The notes: generated from the letters alone by a model not told the origin. Numbered from the stretch's first letter, positions 1 through 8,010 are shown. The stretch: DNA of 64,000 nucleotides from Geminocystis sp. NIES-3709 (GCF_001548115.1 NZ_AP014821.1:2979262-3043261), one strand, 5' to 3'. Program-made: numbers and translations.

Positions 1-184
1 AAGCTAATAAAAAATTGCCATCGTTCCACGCATTTTGATAATATTTTAAGGTAAGATTATGTTCTGAAGAACTATCAAACAAAGACGTGTAAATAACAAT
101 AAATAAAGGAAATAAAACTATAATTAAACCAAGAAAAAGAAACAAAAAACTAAATATTTTAAATAGAAAATTATTGTTATTCAT
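1..184 (-). CDS. Carbohydrate-type ABC transporter permease, N-terminal fragment (runs off window)
   Basis: Reading the minus strand from the ATG at 184-182 gives 61 uninterrupted codons to the window edge. The product begins with a short polar stretch (MNNNNF), then one strongly hydrophobic segment at about residues 8-34. A segment with the pattern YYQNAWNDGNFLLA follows. This layout is typical of MalG-type inner-membrane permeases of sugar importers: first membrane helix, then a periplasmic loop of the form ENYxxAW..NFLxAF. Such proteins pair with a second permease, a binding protein and an ATPase, none of which is visible here. Everything after residue 61 is missing, so the family call rests on a short segment and the substrate cannot be inferred. 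Confidence 0.55.
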   Translation of the reverse strand, partial: MNNNNFLFKIFSFLFLFLGLIIVLFPLFIVIYTSLFDSSSEHNLTLKYYQNAWNDGNFLLA

Positions 185-486
185 CAAATACAAAAAATAA
201 ATATTAAGGTTCTTCTACACTAATTATAGATTCCTAGAAAATAATCGATGCCAAAAGCACACTACGCACACGAAACTTTTATCTATATAATTTTAATCAT
301 TTAAAAAATGCAATTATTATAAAGCTCTCAGTTTTAATTTAACCTAAAACCTACTACCTAAAACCTAACACCTTTTATTTTACTAAATAGTGATTTCATA
401 ACAAAGAAAAATTAAGTAGATCGATCGTTTAAGATACAATTCAAGGGATATAAGTAAAAATACATTAAATTATACAACGCCCAATA
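185..486. other. Intergenic region between permease fragment and malic enzyme
   Basis: No convincing gene. It must hold the divergent promoters of the permease (minus) and the malic enzyme (plus). Positions 341-373 carry a short direct repeat of CCTAAAACCT-like units, a motif that recurs near 2190, 8080, 20240 and 47300. An HIP1-related CGATCG occurs near 423. I could not pick a promoter with confidence. Confidence 0.5.
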
Positions 487-1878
487 ATGGTAGATTTAAC
501 CCCTAACTCTAGTTTTAGTTTAACAGTTCGTTTAGAATTAATAAATCGTGCTGGTACACTGGCAAAAGTAACCAAAGCTATCGCTGATGTTGGCGGTAGT
601 CTAGGTCAAGTATCCCTCATCGAGCGTAACTTGAAAACCATCAAAAGAGAGTTACAGATTGACGCATCTAGTACCGAACACGCTGAGAAAATTGTTAATG
701 CCATCAAGTCTGTATCTGAAGTACAAATTCTTCATGTAAGCGATCGAACTTTTGATATTCATAGGGGAGGCAAAATTCGCATTCAAAATCGTATAAGTAT
801 TAACTCCTCCTCTGATTTAGCTATGGCTTACACTCCGGGAGTGGGACGTATTTGTAAAGCTATCCATGAAGAACCTGAAAAAGTATTCTCTTTAACCATT
901 AAAAGTAATAGTGTAGCGATCGTTACTGATGGTAGTGCAGTATTAGGGTTAGGAAATTTAGGCCCCGAAGCCGCATTACCCGTGATGGAAGGGAAATCGA
1001 TGTTATTCAAAGAATTTGCCGATATAGACGCATTTCCCATTTGTTTAGCAACTCAGGATGTAGAAGAAATTATCAAAACTGTCAAAAATATCGCACCAGT
1101 ATTTGGAGGGGTTAACCTTGAAGATATTGCCGCACCCCGTTGTTTTGAAATTGAGAAAAGACTGCAAGAGGAGTTAGATATTCCTATCTTCCACGATGAT
1201 CAACATGGTACTGCGATCGTAACAGTAGCCGCTTTAATTAATGCTTTAAAACTGGTTAAAAAAGAAATGGAAACCATTAGAGTTGTTATCAATGGTGCCG
1301 GAGCGGCAGGAATTGCCATTGCCAATCTCTTAAATAAAGCTCATTGTACTAATATTACTCTTTGTGACTCGAAAGGTATTATAAGTCTCGAGCGACCAAA
1401 TTTAACCTCAGAAAAACAATATTTTGCCGTAGAAAAAGGTGGATTATTAGCAGATGCTTTAATGGATGCAGATGTATTTATAGGAGTGAGTGCGCCTAAA
1501 GTCGTAACCCCTGACATGGTAAAAAGTATGGCAAAAGATCCTATTATCTTTGCTATGGCTAACCCTATCCCTGAAATTCAACCCGAATTAATCCAAGACA
1601 TAGCGGCGGTTATTGCCACAGGTAGAAGTGATTACCCCAATCAAATCAATAACGTTTTAGCCTTCCCTGGCCTATTTAGAGGGGCATTAGATTGTCGTGC
1701 TACTACTTTAACTACCGAAATGTATCTTCAAGCCGCTAAAGCGATCGCCTCTTTAGTCTCTCCTAGTATATTAGATAAAGAACATATTGTTCCTTCTGTG
1801 TTCGATAATCGAGTAGCCACCACCGTATCCGCCGCCGTACAACAGGCAGCCAGAGAAGCAGGAGTTGCTAGACTTTAA
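487..1878 (+). CDS. NAD(P)-dependent malic enzyme with N-terminal ACT domain
   Basis: Malic enzyme oxidatively decarboxylates malate to pyruvate with reduction of NAD(P), a cytoplasmic link between the C4 acid pool and pyruvate. Residues 10-85 look like an ACT domain, a ligand-sensing fold found at the N-terminus of one class of bacterial malic enzyme. The catalytic part follows: YTPGVG at 115-120, a lysine in MEGKSMLFKEF near 170, the acidic metal ligands ED at 212-213 and FHDDQHGTA at 235-243, and a Rossmann GAGAAG at 270-275. The 463-residue length suits an ACT-fused malic enzyme. The ATG start keeps the whole ACT domain. It stands alone, with repeats and a MITE-like element downstream. 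The ACT ligand cannot be read from sequence. Confidence 0.9.
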   Translation: MVDLTPNSSFSLTVRLELINRAGTLAKVTKAIADVGGSLGQVSLIERNLKTIKRELQIDASSTEHAEKIVNAIKSVSEVQILHVSDRTFDIHRGGKIRIQNRISINSSSDLAMAYTPGVGRICKAIHEEPEKVFSLTIKSNSVAIVTDGSAVLGLGNLGPEAALPVMEGKSMLFKEFADIDAFPICLATQDVEEIIKTVKNIAPVFGGVNLEDIAAPRCFEIEKRLQEELDIPIFHDDQHGTAIVTVAALINALKLVKKEMETIRVVINGAGAAGIAIANLLNKAHCTNITLCDSKGIISLERPNLTSEKQYFAVEKGGLLADALMDADVFIGVSAPKVVTPDMVKSMAKDPIIFAMANPIPEIQPELIQDIAAVIATGRSDYPNQINNVLAFPGLFRGALDCRATTLTTEMYLQAAKAIASLVSPSILDKEHIVPSVFDNRVATTVSAAVQQAAREAGVARL

Positions 1879-1882
1879 TAGT

Positions 1883-1951
1883 TAGGGTTTGCTGAAAAAG
1901 TCTTTTGATGAGGGTAGGAGAGAGGAGTTAGGAGAAATACTTATAAATCAA
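1883..1951 (+). repeat. Dispersed intergenic repeat, TAGGGTTTGCTGAAAAAG family
   Basis: Begins TAGGGTTTGCTGAAAAAGT, passes through GATGAGGGTAGGAG and ends GAGAAATACTTATAAATCAA. Clear relatives lie at 25207-25270 (opposite orientation) and 54704-54766. The terminal AGGGTTTGCT motif also forms the inverted ends of the element at 61877-62130. This suggests it is the end of an insertion-sequence or MITE family. Confidence 0.65.
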
Positions 1952-2054
1952 GCTCTCAATCTTAAGTTATAACAATTATTATCAAAGCGTTTCTACTAGA
2001 GAATGGTATCAAATAAAAAAGTGGATAAATATTCTCAATTTTTCCACCTATCTA

Positions 2055-2250
2055 ACCTCAGTTCGATGCAAAATGTATAGGTAATAGCAAGGTATTAGGT
2101 ATTAGGTAAAATAATTGATGAAAAACTGTTAACAACTGATTTTATTTAGATTTATTTAATTAAATAATTCAATCAGATTTGGTATTTTTAGAACCTAAAA
2201 TCTAAAGCCTAAAACCTACCTACATCAAGGATTTTTTCTCGAACTCAGGT
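2055..2250. mobile_element. MITE-like element with imperfect terminal inverted repeats (family ACCTCAGTTCGA)
   Basis: Left end ACCTCAGTTCGATGCAAAA and right end (reverse complement) ACCTGAGTTCGAGAAAAAA match over most of about 19 bases. Both ends abut a TA, as expected for a TA-targeting (IS630/Tc1-like) transposon. The interior has AGGTATTAGGTATTAGGT and no open frame. A second copy at 47114-47350 shares both ends and the AATTCAATCAGATTTGGTAT core, but is itself interrupted by another element. Confidence 0.6.
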
Positions 2251-2311
2251 TATCTAATTGTCCACTTGTGTTCATCATTTTTTTATGTGGAACTGAGATT
2301 TGTATTACATC

Positions 2312-2350
2312 TGTTGGGAAGCGTTTTAGTTTGCCCAACATTTTATTTTT
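2312..2350 (+). terminator. Probable intrinsic terminator
   Basis: TGTTGGGAAGC and GTTTGCCCAACA form a stem of about 11 base pairs with one mismatch and a short loop, followed by TTTTATTTTT. This would end plus-strand transcription, perhaps from the malic enzyme side, just before the next gene. Confidence 0.55.
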
Positions 2351-2378
2351 AGTTTTTGGAAGTTCCTATGACAAATAA

Positions 2379-2909
2379 ATGAAATATTTAAAACAGTTAG
2401 CCATATTAACGTTCTCCTCGTTAGTAATATTATCTCTATTTGCTAATGAGGTAAAATCCATTCCTCCTCAAGAAATATTCCCTCATGGAATAGATCATTT
2501 AGAAAATATCGGCGGTGATTTTTTACCTTTAAATTCTGAAGACTCCAACTTAGATGAAGGTAGTTATTGGTATGATCTTTATCAGGATCAAAAAACAGTT
2601 TATTTAATATTACAGAAATTAAAAGGAAGAAATCCAGATGGAACAGCCATATTTGAATTCTTAGATGTAGTTATTATTCCTGAGTTAATTAACAAGAATA
2701 TCTTCGGAATTATGAGAGAGACAAGTGATTGGTGTCAATATCCTAATAATAAAGTTTTGGAAGATATTAACCTAATCATAATTGTAAAATACAATAAAGA
2801 CACTGCCACTCCCATTAAATCTTTTCGAGTCAATTTTGATAAAGAAAAATGGGAAAAACCCTCTCCATCAATTATTAAAGATCTTACTTGTGAACTTCCC
2901 TACCCGTAA
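2379..2909 (+). CDS. Predicted exported protein of unknown function
   Basis: I do not recognise the family. The 176-residue product starts with a classical export signal: MKYLKQ, then a hydrophobic run to about residue 21, then polar residues with likely cleavage near residues 23-27. The mature part is acidic and aromatic-rich, without a clear repeat. Two cysteines in the second half (in DWCQYP and LTCELP) could form a disulfide in the periplasm. No strong ribosome binding site precedes the ATG. A hairpin terminator lies just upstream, so it probably has its own promoter. It converges with the RlpA-like gene, 9 bases away. The ORF is real on length and signal-peptide grounds; function is unknown. 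Confidence 0.6.
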   Translation: MKYLKQLAILTFSSLVILSLFANEVKSIPPQEIFPHGIDHLENIGGDFLPLNSEDSNLDEGSYWYDLYQDQKTVYLILQKLKGRNPDGTAIFEFLDVVIIPELINKNIFGIMRETSDWCQYPNNKVLEDINLIIIVKYNKDTATPIKSFRVNFDKEKWEKPSPSIIKDLTCELPYP

Positions 2910-2918
2910 TTTTTTGGG

Positions 2919-3257
2919 TTAAATTTTAGAAACTCGAACAGAAATACTACCTTTTTTTAAAGATGCTAACTGACGAAAAAGTCCTTTTGATAAATCTAAT
3001 GAGCAACGACATTTATCTTTGACTACTCCAGTAACGCAACGATTTTGATGACAAATACGGAGACGAGTGCCAATTTTATACTGGTTACTGGCAACAGCAT
3101 TAGAATTTTGGCTGAATCTTTGCCCATTAGCCATTTTTTTCCCTTGGTAAGCATCAGAATAATAAGTAGCGGTAGTTCCTGCTATTGCTTGAGTTGGGGA
3201 TATAATGAAACTAGAAATAATCAAGAGTTTAGTTATTAGTTTGTTTTTTAAATTCAT
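2919..3257 (-). CDS. RlpA-like double-psi beta-barrel exported protein
   Basis: RlpA-type proteins carry a double-psi beta-barrel domain and act on or bind peptidoglycan in the periplasm. The frame is open to a GTG at 3281, but the ATG at 3257-3255 is a better start because it begins directly at the signal peptide (MNLKNK, hydrophobic run, ending near TQAIAG). The mature part has the family pattern: ATYYSDAYQGKKMANGQRF, then a segment akin to AVASNQYKIGTRL, a cysteine pair around CHQNRCVTGVVKDKC, and the closing DLSKGLFRQLASLKKGSISV. At about 112 residues it is a minimal family member with no SPOR domain. An inverted repeat (arms 3262-3270 and 3275-3283, 8 of 9 matching) sits just upstream of the ATG and could influence translation or bind a regulator. 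Confidence 0.75.
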   Translation of the reverse strand: MNLKNKLITKLLIISSFIISPTQAIAGTTATYYSDAYQGKKMANGQRFSQNSNAVASNQYKIGTRLRICHQNRCVTGVVKDKCRCSLDLSKGLFRQLASLKKGSISVRVSKI

Positions 3258-3351
3258 AGTTGAGTAAGTAAAAGTACTCACTCAGTTTAGCGTAAAAAAA
3301 AAAAATTATCAATTTTTGTTAAGAATCAATTGCTATTGTGATCAAAAAATG

Positions 3352-4278
3352 TTAAGGATTAAATTCTAAACAAGAAAGCAAAGTTTGTTCTACAGATTCG
3401 GCTAGGGCTTCTAAATGGTATCCTCCTTCTAACCCAAAAACTACCTTCTTCGTAATTTTTAAACAGTGTTGAGTAAGAATATAATAGTCTTGAGGAAATA
3501 AAGACATTGATGCAAGAGGATCATGATAGTTTGCATCATATCCGGCACTAACAATTAATAAATCTGGTTGAAATTGAGTAATAAAAGGAATTACTTTGTA
3601 TTGAAAATATCCTTCATATTCTTTAATAGTATTTCTAGGTTCGAGCGGAATATTTAAAACATTATCATAACATCCTCGATCGCTGACTTTTCCCGTACCC
3701 GGATAACAAGGGTATTGATGAAGGGAACAATAAATAATATTAGGATTATCGGCAATAATGTCTTCTGTACCATTACCGTGATGTACATCCCAATCTAAAA
3801 TAGCAACTTTTTCGACTCCTTTTAAAGTTAACGCATAATTTGCGGCGATCGCCGCATTAGAAAAAAGACAAAAACCCATACCGATCTTCGCCGTTGCATG
3901 ATGACCCGGAGGACGGGCTAAAATAAAACAAGGTTGATTATCTCCTAAAACTTGATTTACTCCATCTAACCACGCGCCTACTGCCAGTAAAGCAACATCA
4001 TAACTTTGAGCAGATACGGCGGTATCTTCATCTAATTTTCCACCACCACGAGAGGCGATCGTTTTGATTCGATCGATATAATTATGATCATGGATTTTTT
4101 GTACCCAATATAAGGCTTGGTTTTCCTCATTCGATCGAGGTTCTAACCAGTGTAGCTTATCCTTACATACCCCATTCATCAATCGTTGTTGAATAGCCGT
4201 TAACCGTTGAGGAGATTCAGGGTGAAATCTTCCCGTTTTATGATCTAAAAAGCGCTCGGAAAAAATAACTTTTACCAT
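3352..4278 (-). CDS. Histone deacetylase-family zinc hydrolase (acetoin utilisation/deacetylase fold)
   Basis: Members of this arginase/deacetylase-fold family remove acetyl groups from lysine or acetylpolyamines using one zinc ion. Counting from the first open codon (TTG at 4284, residue 1), the signature is intact: RPPGHHAT with the HH pair at 128-129, the metal-binding DWDVHHGNGTED (D166, H168), SAGYDANYHDPLA with D250, and GLEGGYH near 285-290. The ATG at 4278 (residue 3 in that numbering) is the likely start. About 308 residues is normal for bacterial class II-like members. It stands alone on the minus strand, and the small-RNA unit begins about 75 bases upstream on the opposite strand. 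The natural substrate is unknown. Confidence 0.88.
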   Translation of the reverse strand: MVKVIFSERFLDHKTGRFHPESPQRLTAIQQRLMNGVCKDKLHWLEPRSNEENQALYWVQKIHDHNYIDRIKTIASRGGGKLDEDTAVSAQSYDVALLAVGAWLDGVNQVLGDNQPCFILARPPGHHATAKIGMGFCLFSNAAIAANYALTLKGVEKVAILDWDVHHGNGTEDIIADNPNIIYCSLHQYPCYPGTGKVSDRGCYDNVLNIPLEPRNTIKEYEGYFQYKVIPFITQFQPDLLIVSAGYDANYHDPLASMSLFPQDYYILTQHCLKITKKVVFGLEGGYHLEALAESVEQTLLSCLEFNP

Positions 4279-4352
4279 GATCAAAAATTGTTGCTATGCA
4301 AGGTGTTCCGAAGTTTAGACAATTTTATTTCAGGAAATCTTAATTTATGGAG

Positions 4353-4382
4353 TTGACAATTCCAATAGTTATAGTCTATATT
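4353..4382 (+). promoter_or_regulatory. Sigma70-type promoter with no downstream ORF
   Basis: A perfect -35 TTGACA at 4353-4358 is followed after 18 bases by TATATT at 4377-4382. No plus-strand reading frame follows. The transcript would start about 4389 and run directly into the hairpin of the candidate small RNA. Confidence 0.6.
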
Positions 4383-4388
4383 TGTTTT

Positions 4389-4452
4389 GTGTGGGGAGCG
4401 AACCAGAAAGAGAGTCGAGACGAAACAAGGTAAGTCGTCGATTCTCTTTTTA
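4389..4452 (+). ncRNA. Candidate small RNA of about 64 nt (Yfr2/Cyano-1-like possibility)
   Basis: Downstream of a TTGACA-N18-TATATT promoter the predicted transcript begins near GTGTGGGGAGCG. It then forms a long hairpin: AAAGAGAGTCGAGACGA (4407-4423) pairs with TCGTCGATTCTCTTT (4435-4449) with a small bulge, and the stem ends in a run of five T (4447-4451). That is the layout of an independently terminated small RNA. No gene on this strand reads through it, and it lies between two minus-strand genes. The unpaired GUGUGGGGAG is complementary, with one G-U pair, to the conserved CUCCUCACAC of the cyanobacterial small RNA Yfr1 as I remember it. This recalls the Yfr2 family, but I could not check it. 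Start and end are inferred, not observed. Confidence 0.5.
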
Positions 4453-4564
4453 CTAACCATTTTTTCTTGTCATCAGAAACCCAAAGGATATTTGCTTAAC
4501 AAAGATAAAACTTTTCTTAACCTTTATTAAGTAGGGTGAGCAGAAGCCCACCACAAATAAAAAA

Positions 4565-5143
4565 CTAATTAGGAGTTTGAGCTGCAAACATTTCTTTTAA
4601 CTTGCTTAACTCATTAGCCCAACGAGGATCAGGTTGAATAGATTCAGAAACAGAAACTGGTTTATCACCTTTCTGTTTTCCACCGCCACCTTTACGACCT
4701 TTTTTCCCATTAGTTTTCTTAGGGCCCTCACGACGACTAGGTTTAACAGTGTTTACTTCTGTAGGAGTAGTTAATGCAACATTATCATTTTCAGTATCAG
4801 ATTGTACCTCACTAGCTTCAACTTCAGCCGTTGCACCATTATCTTCTTTATCCCCTTTTGTGCGAGGTAGGGCTTTTTCGATTAATAAGATAAAATCAGC
4901 ACCATTTTCATCTTTAAAAGGTTCCCCATTATAAACGAAAACTTGCTCATTATATTTACTAATAAATAAATCTGCATCTTCATCAGTAGGTACAGTTACA
5001 AAACCAAAGCCACGACACTCATTCTTTTTACGCTCTTTAATTAGCTTAGTAGTGAAAGAAGGCTCAAATTCACTGAACATTTTTTCAAAACCTTCTTTTT
5101 CTAACTCTGCTTTTGGTAATTTCACATAAAGACGTACAGACAT
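4565..5143 (-). CDS. RNA-binding protein with RRM domain and Lys/Gly-rich tail
   Basis: Residues 1-95 form an RNA recognition motif: RNP2-like LYVKLP at 5-10, and RNP1-like CRGFGFVTV at about 43-51 with the aromatic pair that stacks on RNA. The remainder is low complexity. An acidic stretch at about 100-125 is followed by a basic glycine/lysine-rich segment near 135-165 (KKTNGKKGRKGGGGKQKG), and a short tail closes the protein. Cyanobacteria carry several small RRM proteins linked to cold response, mRNA binding and mRNA localisation; this one is longer than the usual roughly 100-residue form. The start is fixed by AGGAGG at 5157-5152, eight bases before ATG. A weak GGTGGGC/GCTCACC hairpin follows the stop, near 4535-4552. 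The leader is long and AT-rich. Confidence 0.85.
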   Translation of the reverse strand: MSVRLYVKLPKAELEKEGFEKMFSEFEPSFTTKLIKERKKNECRGFGFVTVPTDEDADLFISKYNEQVFVYNGEPFKDENGADFILLIEKALPRTKGDKEDNGATAEVEASEVQSDTENDNVALTTPTEVNTVKPSRREGPKKTNGKKGRKGGGGKQKGDKPVSVSESIQPDPRWANELSKLKEMFAAQTPN

Positions 5144-5655
5144 TGAGTTTTCCTCCTAATTTTTATATGTAATAAATTTTTCTAAGATTTATAAAGTTAC
5201 CACAGATTAACTCTCGTATTCACAACAAATGAGCTAGTTAACTCTTTTGAGTCGAACTAACTCTACATCGACGACGATTTAACCTTGTCTCAGTATCCCA
5301 TGAAGACTTGAATATCATTGACTGCTCTGCTATCAATTGGGTTATAACAAATTTATTTTATTGAATTGAGAATAATCTGAAGTTTTTTTATATATAAGTT
5401 ATTTCTAACCACTAGATCCTATCACAGTTATATCTTTGTGTTAACCATTTTCTAGTAGAATCACTATTTTTTTCTGCTAGTGTTATCATTTTAATAATGA
5501 TATAGGTATTTATGCTTATTGTTCAATATGAGCAGTTTAAGATATTTGACCGTGATACTCATTAAGGTAGTTATTTTTGCAAGGAAAGTATAGTGGCTTA
5601 TCCCAGATACAAGAATAACAGGTTTTAGCTCTAAAGTAAAGGAGAATCTAAGATT
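5144..5655. other. Divergent intergenic region between RRM gene and nblA
   Basis: About 510 bases with no convincing gene. It holds the promoters of the RRM gene (minus) and nblA (plus). Around 5232-5263 is an imperfect inverted repeat (GTTAACTCTTTTGAGTCGAACTAAC region) that could be in the RRM leader RNA. A possible nblA -10 (TATAGT) lies near 5589. I found no clear NtcA box (GTA-N8-TAC). Confidence 0.4.
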
Positions 5656-5838
5656 ATGTCTAATTCTATGGAATTGTCTCTCGAACAACAATTTAATTTA
5701 CGTTCGTTTCAAACTCAAGTAGATAAAATGAGTCGGGAACAAGCGAAAGAATTTTTACTAAAATTATATGAGGAAATGTTAGTTAGGGAAAATGTATATA
5801 AAGATGTCCTCAAACATCAATGGGGACTTGGGGATTAG
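5656..5838 (+). CDS. nblA: Phycobilisome degradation protein NblA
   Basis: NblA is a roughly 60-residue adaptor that triggers phycobilisome breakdown during nitrogen or sulfur starvation by binding phycobiliproteins and delivering them to Clp protease. The 60-residue product matches the family in length and pattern: LSLEQQFNLRSFQTQV in the first helix, SREQAKEFLLKLYEEMLVRENVYK in the second, and a C-terminal LKHQWGLGD. A ribosome binding site (AAGGAGA) lies about ten bases before the ATG. It is a single gene, convergent with the chelatase gene and separated from it by a bidirectional hairpin. Confidence 0.93.
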   Translation: MSNSMELSLEQQFNLRSFQTQVDKMSREQAKEFLLKLYEEMLVRENVYKDVLKHQWGLGD

Positions 5839-5843
5839 TGGAA

Positions 5844-5884
5844 GAATGGAGAATTGAAAATTAATTCCTCATTCTAATTTTCCT
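5844..5884. terminator. Bidirectional hairpin terminator between nblA and the chelatase gene
   Basis: GAATGGAGAATT (5844-5855) and AATTCCTCATTC (5863-5874) pair at 10 of 12 positions with a 7-base loop. AT-rich tracts lie on both sides, as expected between convergent genes. Confidence 0.55.
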
Positions 5885-5896
5885 TCCTTATTAATT

Positions 5897-6895
5897 TTAA
5901 GGGGTTTGCCAAATTCTCTCATGGTAAGCGATCGGGTCGATTAATGGATCGCTATCATGATGGTGATTATGGTGTCCATGATTATGATCGTGATGGTGGT
6001 GATGGTGATCATCATTTGCCAAAGCATTCAGACGAAATTTACACATCTCACAATTCATCTTAACTTCCCCCTTATGGGTTTCAATTTCTCTATCCCTAAT
6101 CAACTTCAATAACTCTGGTTGAATCCCCATTTCTGGCAAACAAGTTATGTCAATGTGGGGATACTGATTTTGGTGTTCTTCAGTAATAGCATATATTTTT
6201 TTCATCAAAGCTCCCATAAATAGAAAATAAGGAAGAACAATAATTCTTTTTGGTTGATATAACAAAGCTCGGCGAAATCCTTCTTCTAAACGAGGATGAG
6301 TGATTCCGATAAAGCAAGTTTCAACGGTATTGTATCCGCTACCTTCCCACAAAATACGAGCTAATTTGTAAACATCTCCATTGGCATCTGGATCACTTGA
6401 TCCCCTACCGACAAATAATAATACCGTTTCTGCCCTAGAAATATTGTGGGAATTGTGTTCTGGGTTATCTAATTGAGCAAGACGATTTTGCCATAAATTG
6501 ATAATGCTGGGGGTAATGCCAAAGTGTCTTCCATAATAAAACTGTAACTGAGGATATTTAAGCCTACATCTATCTAACTCATTGGTTACATCAAATTTAT
6601 TGTGACGAGCGGCAAATAAAAGTATCGGCAAAGCAGAAATTTCTTCATAACCTTGTTTAATACAGTATTCAACTCCTTGCATTATATTGGGTTCAGTCAA
6701 CTCCAAAAAACAAGATATTACAGGCCTCGATCGATCTAATTCTTGATAGGTGTGAACAAAATCCATAAAAACTTGACGACCTTGTTCATCTCTTGTACCA
6801 TGACCAATCATTAGTAACGGGCGTTGGTAAGGTAAAGGTTTTAAAACAATGTTGTTATAGTTTGATGATATTTGAGTTATAGGGAGAGTTTGCAT
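5897..6895 (-). CDS. Two-domain CbiX/SirB-type chelatase with CxxC motif and His-rich tail
   Basis: This family inserts Co2+ or Fe2+ into sirohydrochlorin, feeding cobalamin or siroheme synthesis in the cytoplasm. There are two tandem chelatase domains. The first (about 25-150) has GHGTRD with H32 and ARHNKFD with H98, the usual catalytic pair. The second (about 155-275) begins VGRGSSDPD and has Arg and Ser where the catalytic His motif would be, so it looks structural. The end is unusual: C282-E-M-C285, then a tract of His and Asp at 296-314, then [14 protein letters not shown] CxxC plus poly-His tail is known in long CbiX-type enzymes and is thought to bind an Fe-S centre or store metal. 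Whether cobalt or iron is the substrate cannot be told from sequence. Confidence 0.85.
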   Translation of the reverse strand: MQTLPITQISSNYNNIVLKPLPYQRPLLMIGHGTRDEQGRQVFMDFVHTYQELDRSRPVISCFLELTEPNIMQGVEYCIKQGYEEISALPILLFAARHNKFDVTNELDRCRLKYPQLQFYYGRHFGITPSIINLWQNRLAQLDNPEHNSHNISRAETVLLFVGRGSSDPDANGDVYKLARILWEGSGYNTVETCFIGITHPRLEEGFRRALLYQPKRIIVLPYFLFMGALMKKIYAITEEHQNQYPHIDITCLPEMGIQPELLKLIRDREIETHKGEVKMNCEMCKFRLNALANDDHHHHHHDHNHGHHNHHHDSDPLIDPIAYHERIWQTP

Positions 6896-7241
6896 TAAAT
6901 TTTAAGATGAATAGGAGTGATAGATATATTTACTCAATTATATCGATCCCTTGAAATCAGAGTAATCCTAAACAGGGGGATAACCACAAGAAGTTAACAG
7001 ATTAGAGAGTGGTTAATTTATTAGAAACAAAATTATATAGCTTTCCTAAATCATTTGTGAAAATTTTAGCTGTTAGCCTTTTTTCCATTAAAGAATAAGT
7101 AATCAATTACTAATGTTGACGATAAATTTAACTTCACAATAGCTGATAACTGATTGGTAATTGCTAATTACTAATAATTAATTCGTAGCCAAGAAGTGAT
7201 AAAATTGCCTTTGATTGATTAGCTATTCTTTTTAAAAATCC
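6896..7241. other. Divergent intergenic region upstream of ccmK3
   Basis: About 345 bases with no gene. It contains short AT-rich direct repeats of the TAATTACTAAT type near 7100-7180. It must supply the promoter for ccmK3-ccmK4; I could not assign one. No clear Shine-Dalgarno precedes ccmK3. Confidence 0.4.
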
Positions 7242-7550
7242 ATGCCTGAAGCAGTAGGAGTTATTCAAACTTTAGGATTTCCCGCTATCTTAGCGGCCGC
7301 AGACACTATGGTTAAAGCGGCAAGGGTTACTTTAGTTTATTTTGATAAAGCAGAAAAAGGTGATTTTGTCATCGCTATTCGAGGGCCTGTTTCTGAGGTT
7401 AAAAGGGCTATGGCTGAAGGTATCAAAGAAGCAGGAAATGTTTTCGGAGGGGTAGTGCAAACTCACTATATTATCCCTAATCCTCCTCCCAATGTGGTGG
7501 ATGTTTTACCGATCGAATATACAGAAAAATCTCAACCTTATCGCTTTTAA
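7242..7550 (+). CDS. ccmK3: Carboxysome shell protein CcmK3
   Basis: Single BMC-domain protein of 102 residues that builds hexagonal shell tiles of the beta-carboxysome. It matches CcmK3 by pattern: MPEAVGVIQTLGFPAILAAADTMVKAARVTLVYF at the start, an AIRGPVSEVKRAMAEG helix, and the CcmK3-type ending SHYIIPNPPxNVxDVLPIEYTEKxxxYR (here THYI). The usual RPH/RPxxN pore-side segment is replaced by NPPPN, as in other CcmK3. Structural work on this family shows CcmK3 does not assemble alone but forms mixed hexamers with CcmK4. The ccmK4 gene follows after 66 bases in the same direction, away from the main ccm operon, which is the usual satellite arrangement. Confidence 0.93.
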   Translation: MPEAVGVIQTLGFPAILAAADTMVKAARVTLVYFDKAEKGDFVIAIRGPVSEVKRAMAEGIKEAGNVFGGVVQTHYIIPNPPPNVVDVLPIEYTEKSQPYRF

Positions 7551-7616
7551 GAGGATTTTTTTTGACAAATAAGTTTATTTTTTATTACTTAAATTATTAT
7601 TTTAGGAGAATTTTTT

Positions 7617-7964
7617 ATGCCTTCACAGTCAGCAGTAGGATCTATTGAAACAAGAGGATTTCCCGGAATTTTAGCCGCCGCCGATGCAATGGTTAAAGCC
7701 GGTAGAGTAACTCTTGTGGGTTATATTCGTGTGGGAAGCGCCCGTTTTAACGTTAATATTAGAGGGGATGTTTCTGAAGTTAAAACCGCTATGGCGGCGG
7801 GTATCGATGCAGTAGGAAAAGTAGAAGGTGCTATTCTTGAGTCTTGGGTTATTATTCCTCGCCCCCACGAAAATATTTGCGCTGTATTGCCGATCGACTA
7901 CTCAGAATCCGTTGAAATTTATCGCCAAGCCGTTGAGGGTGTAGCCTTACCTCCTGCCCGTTAA
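7617..7964 (+). CDS. ccmK4: Carboxysome shell protein CcmK4
   Basis: Single BMC-domain shell protein of 115 residues. The start (SQSAVGSIETRGFPGILAAADAMVKAGRVTLVGYIRVGSARF in pattern), the IRGDVSEVKTAMAAGIDAV helix and the RPHENICAVLPIDY segment are those of CcmK4. The short C-terminal tail differs from CcmK3 and tunes layer packing and pore properties. A good ribosome binding site (TTAGGAGAA) precedes the ATG. It is probably co-transcribed with ccmK3. In the family the CcmK3-CcmK4 pair is thought to adjust shell permeability when CO2 or pH changes. Confidence 0.93.
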   Translation: MPSQSAVGSIETRGFPGILAAADAMVKAGRVTLVGYIRVGSARFNVNIRGDVSEVKTAMAAGIDAVGKVEGAILESWVIIPRPHENICAVLPIDYSESVEIYRQAVEGVALPPAR

Positions 7965-8010
7965 TTAAGTAATGAACAATTAACAACTAACAATTAACAA
8001 TAAGTAGTGA

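Noticed and set aside
5491-5691. A 66-codon minus-strand frame overlapping the start of nblA
   Set aside because: It overlaps a clear nblA start and leader, is rich in AT-encoded residues, and shows no domain or ribosome binding site.
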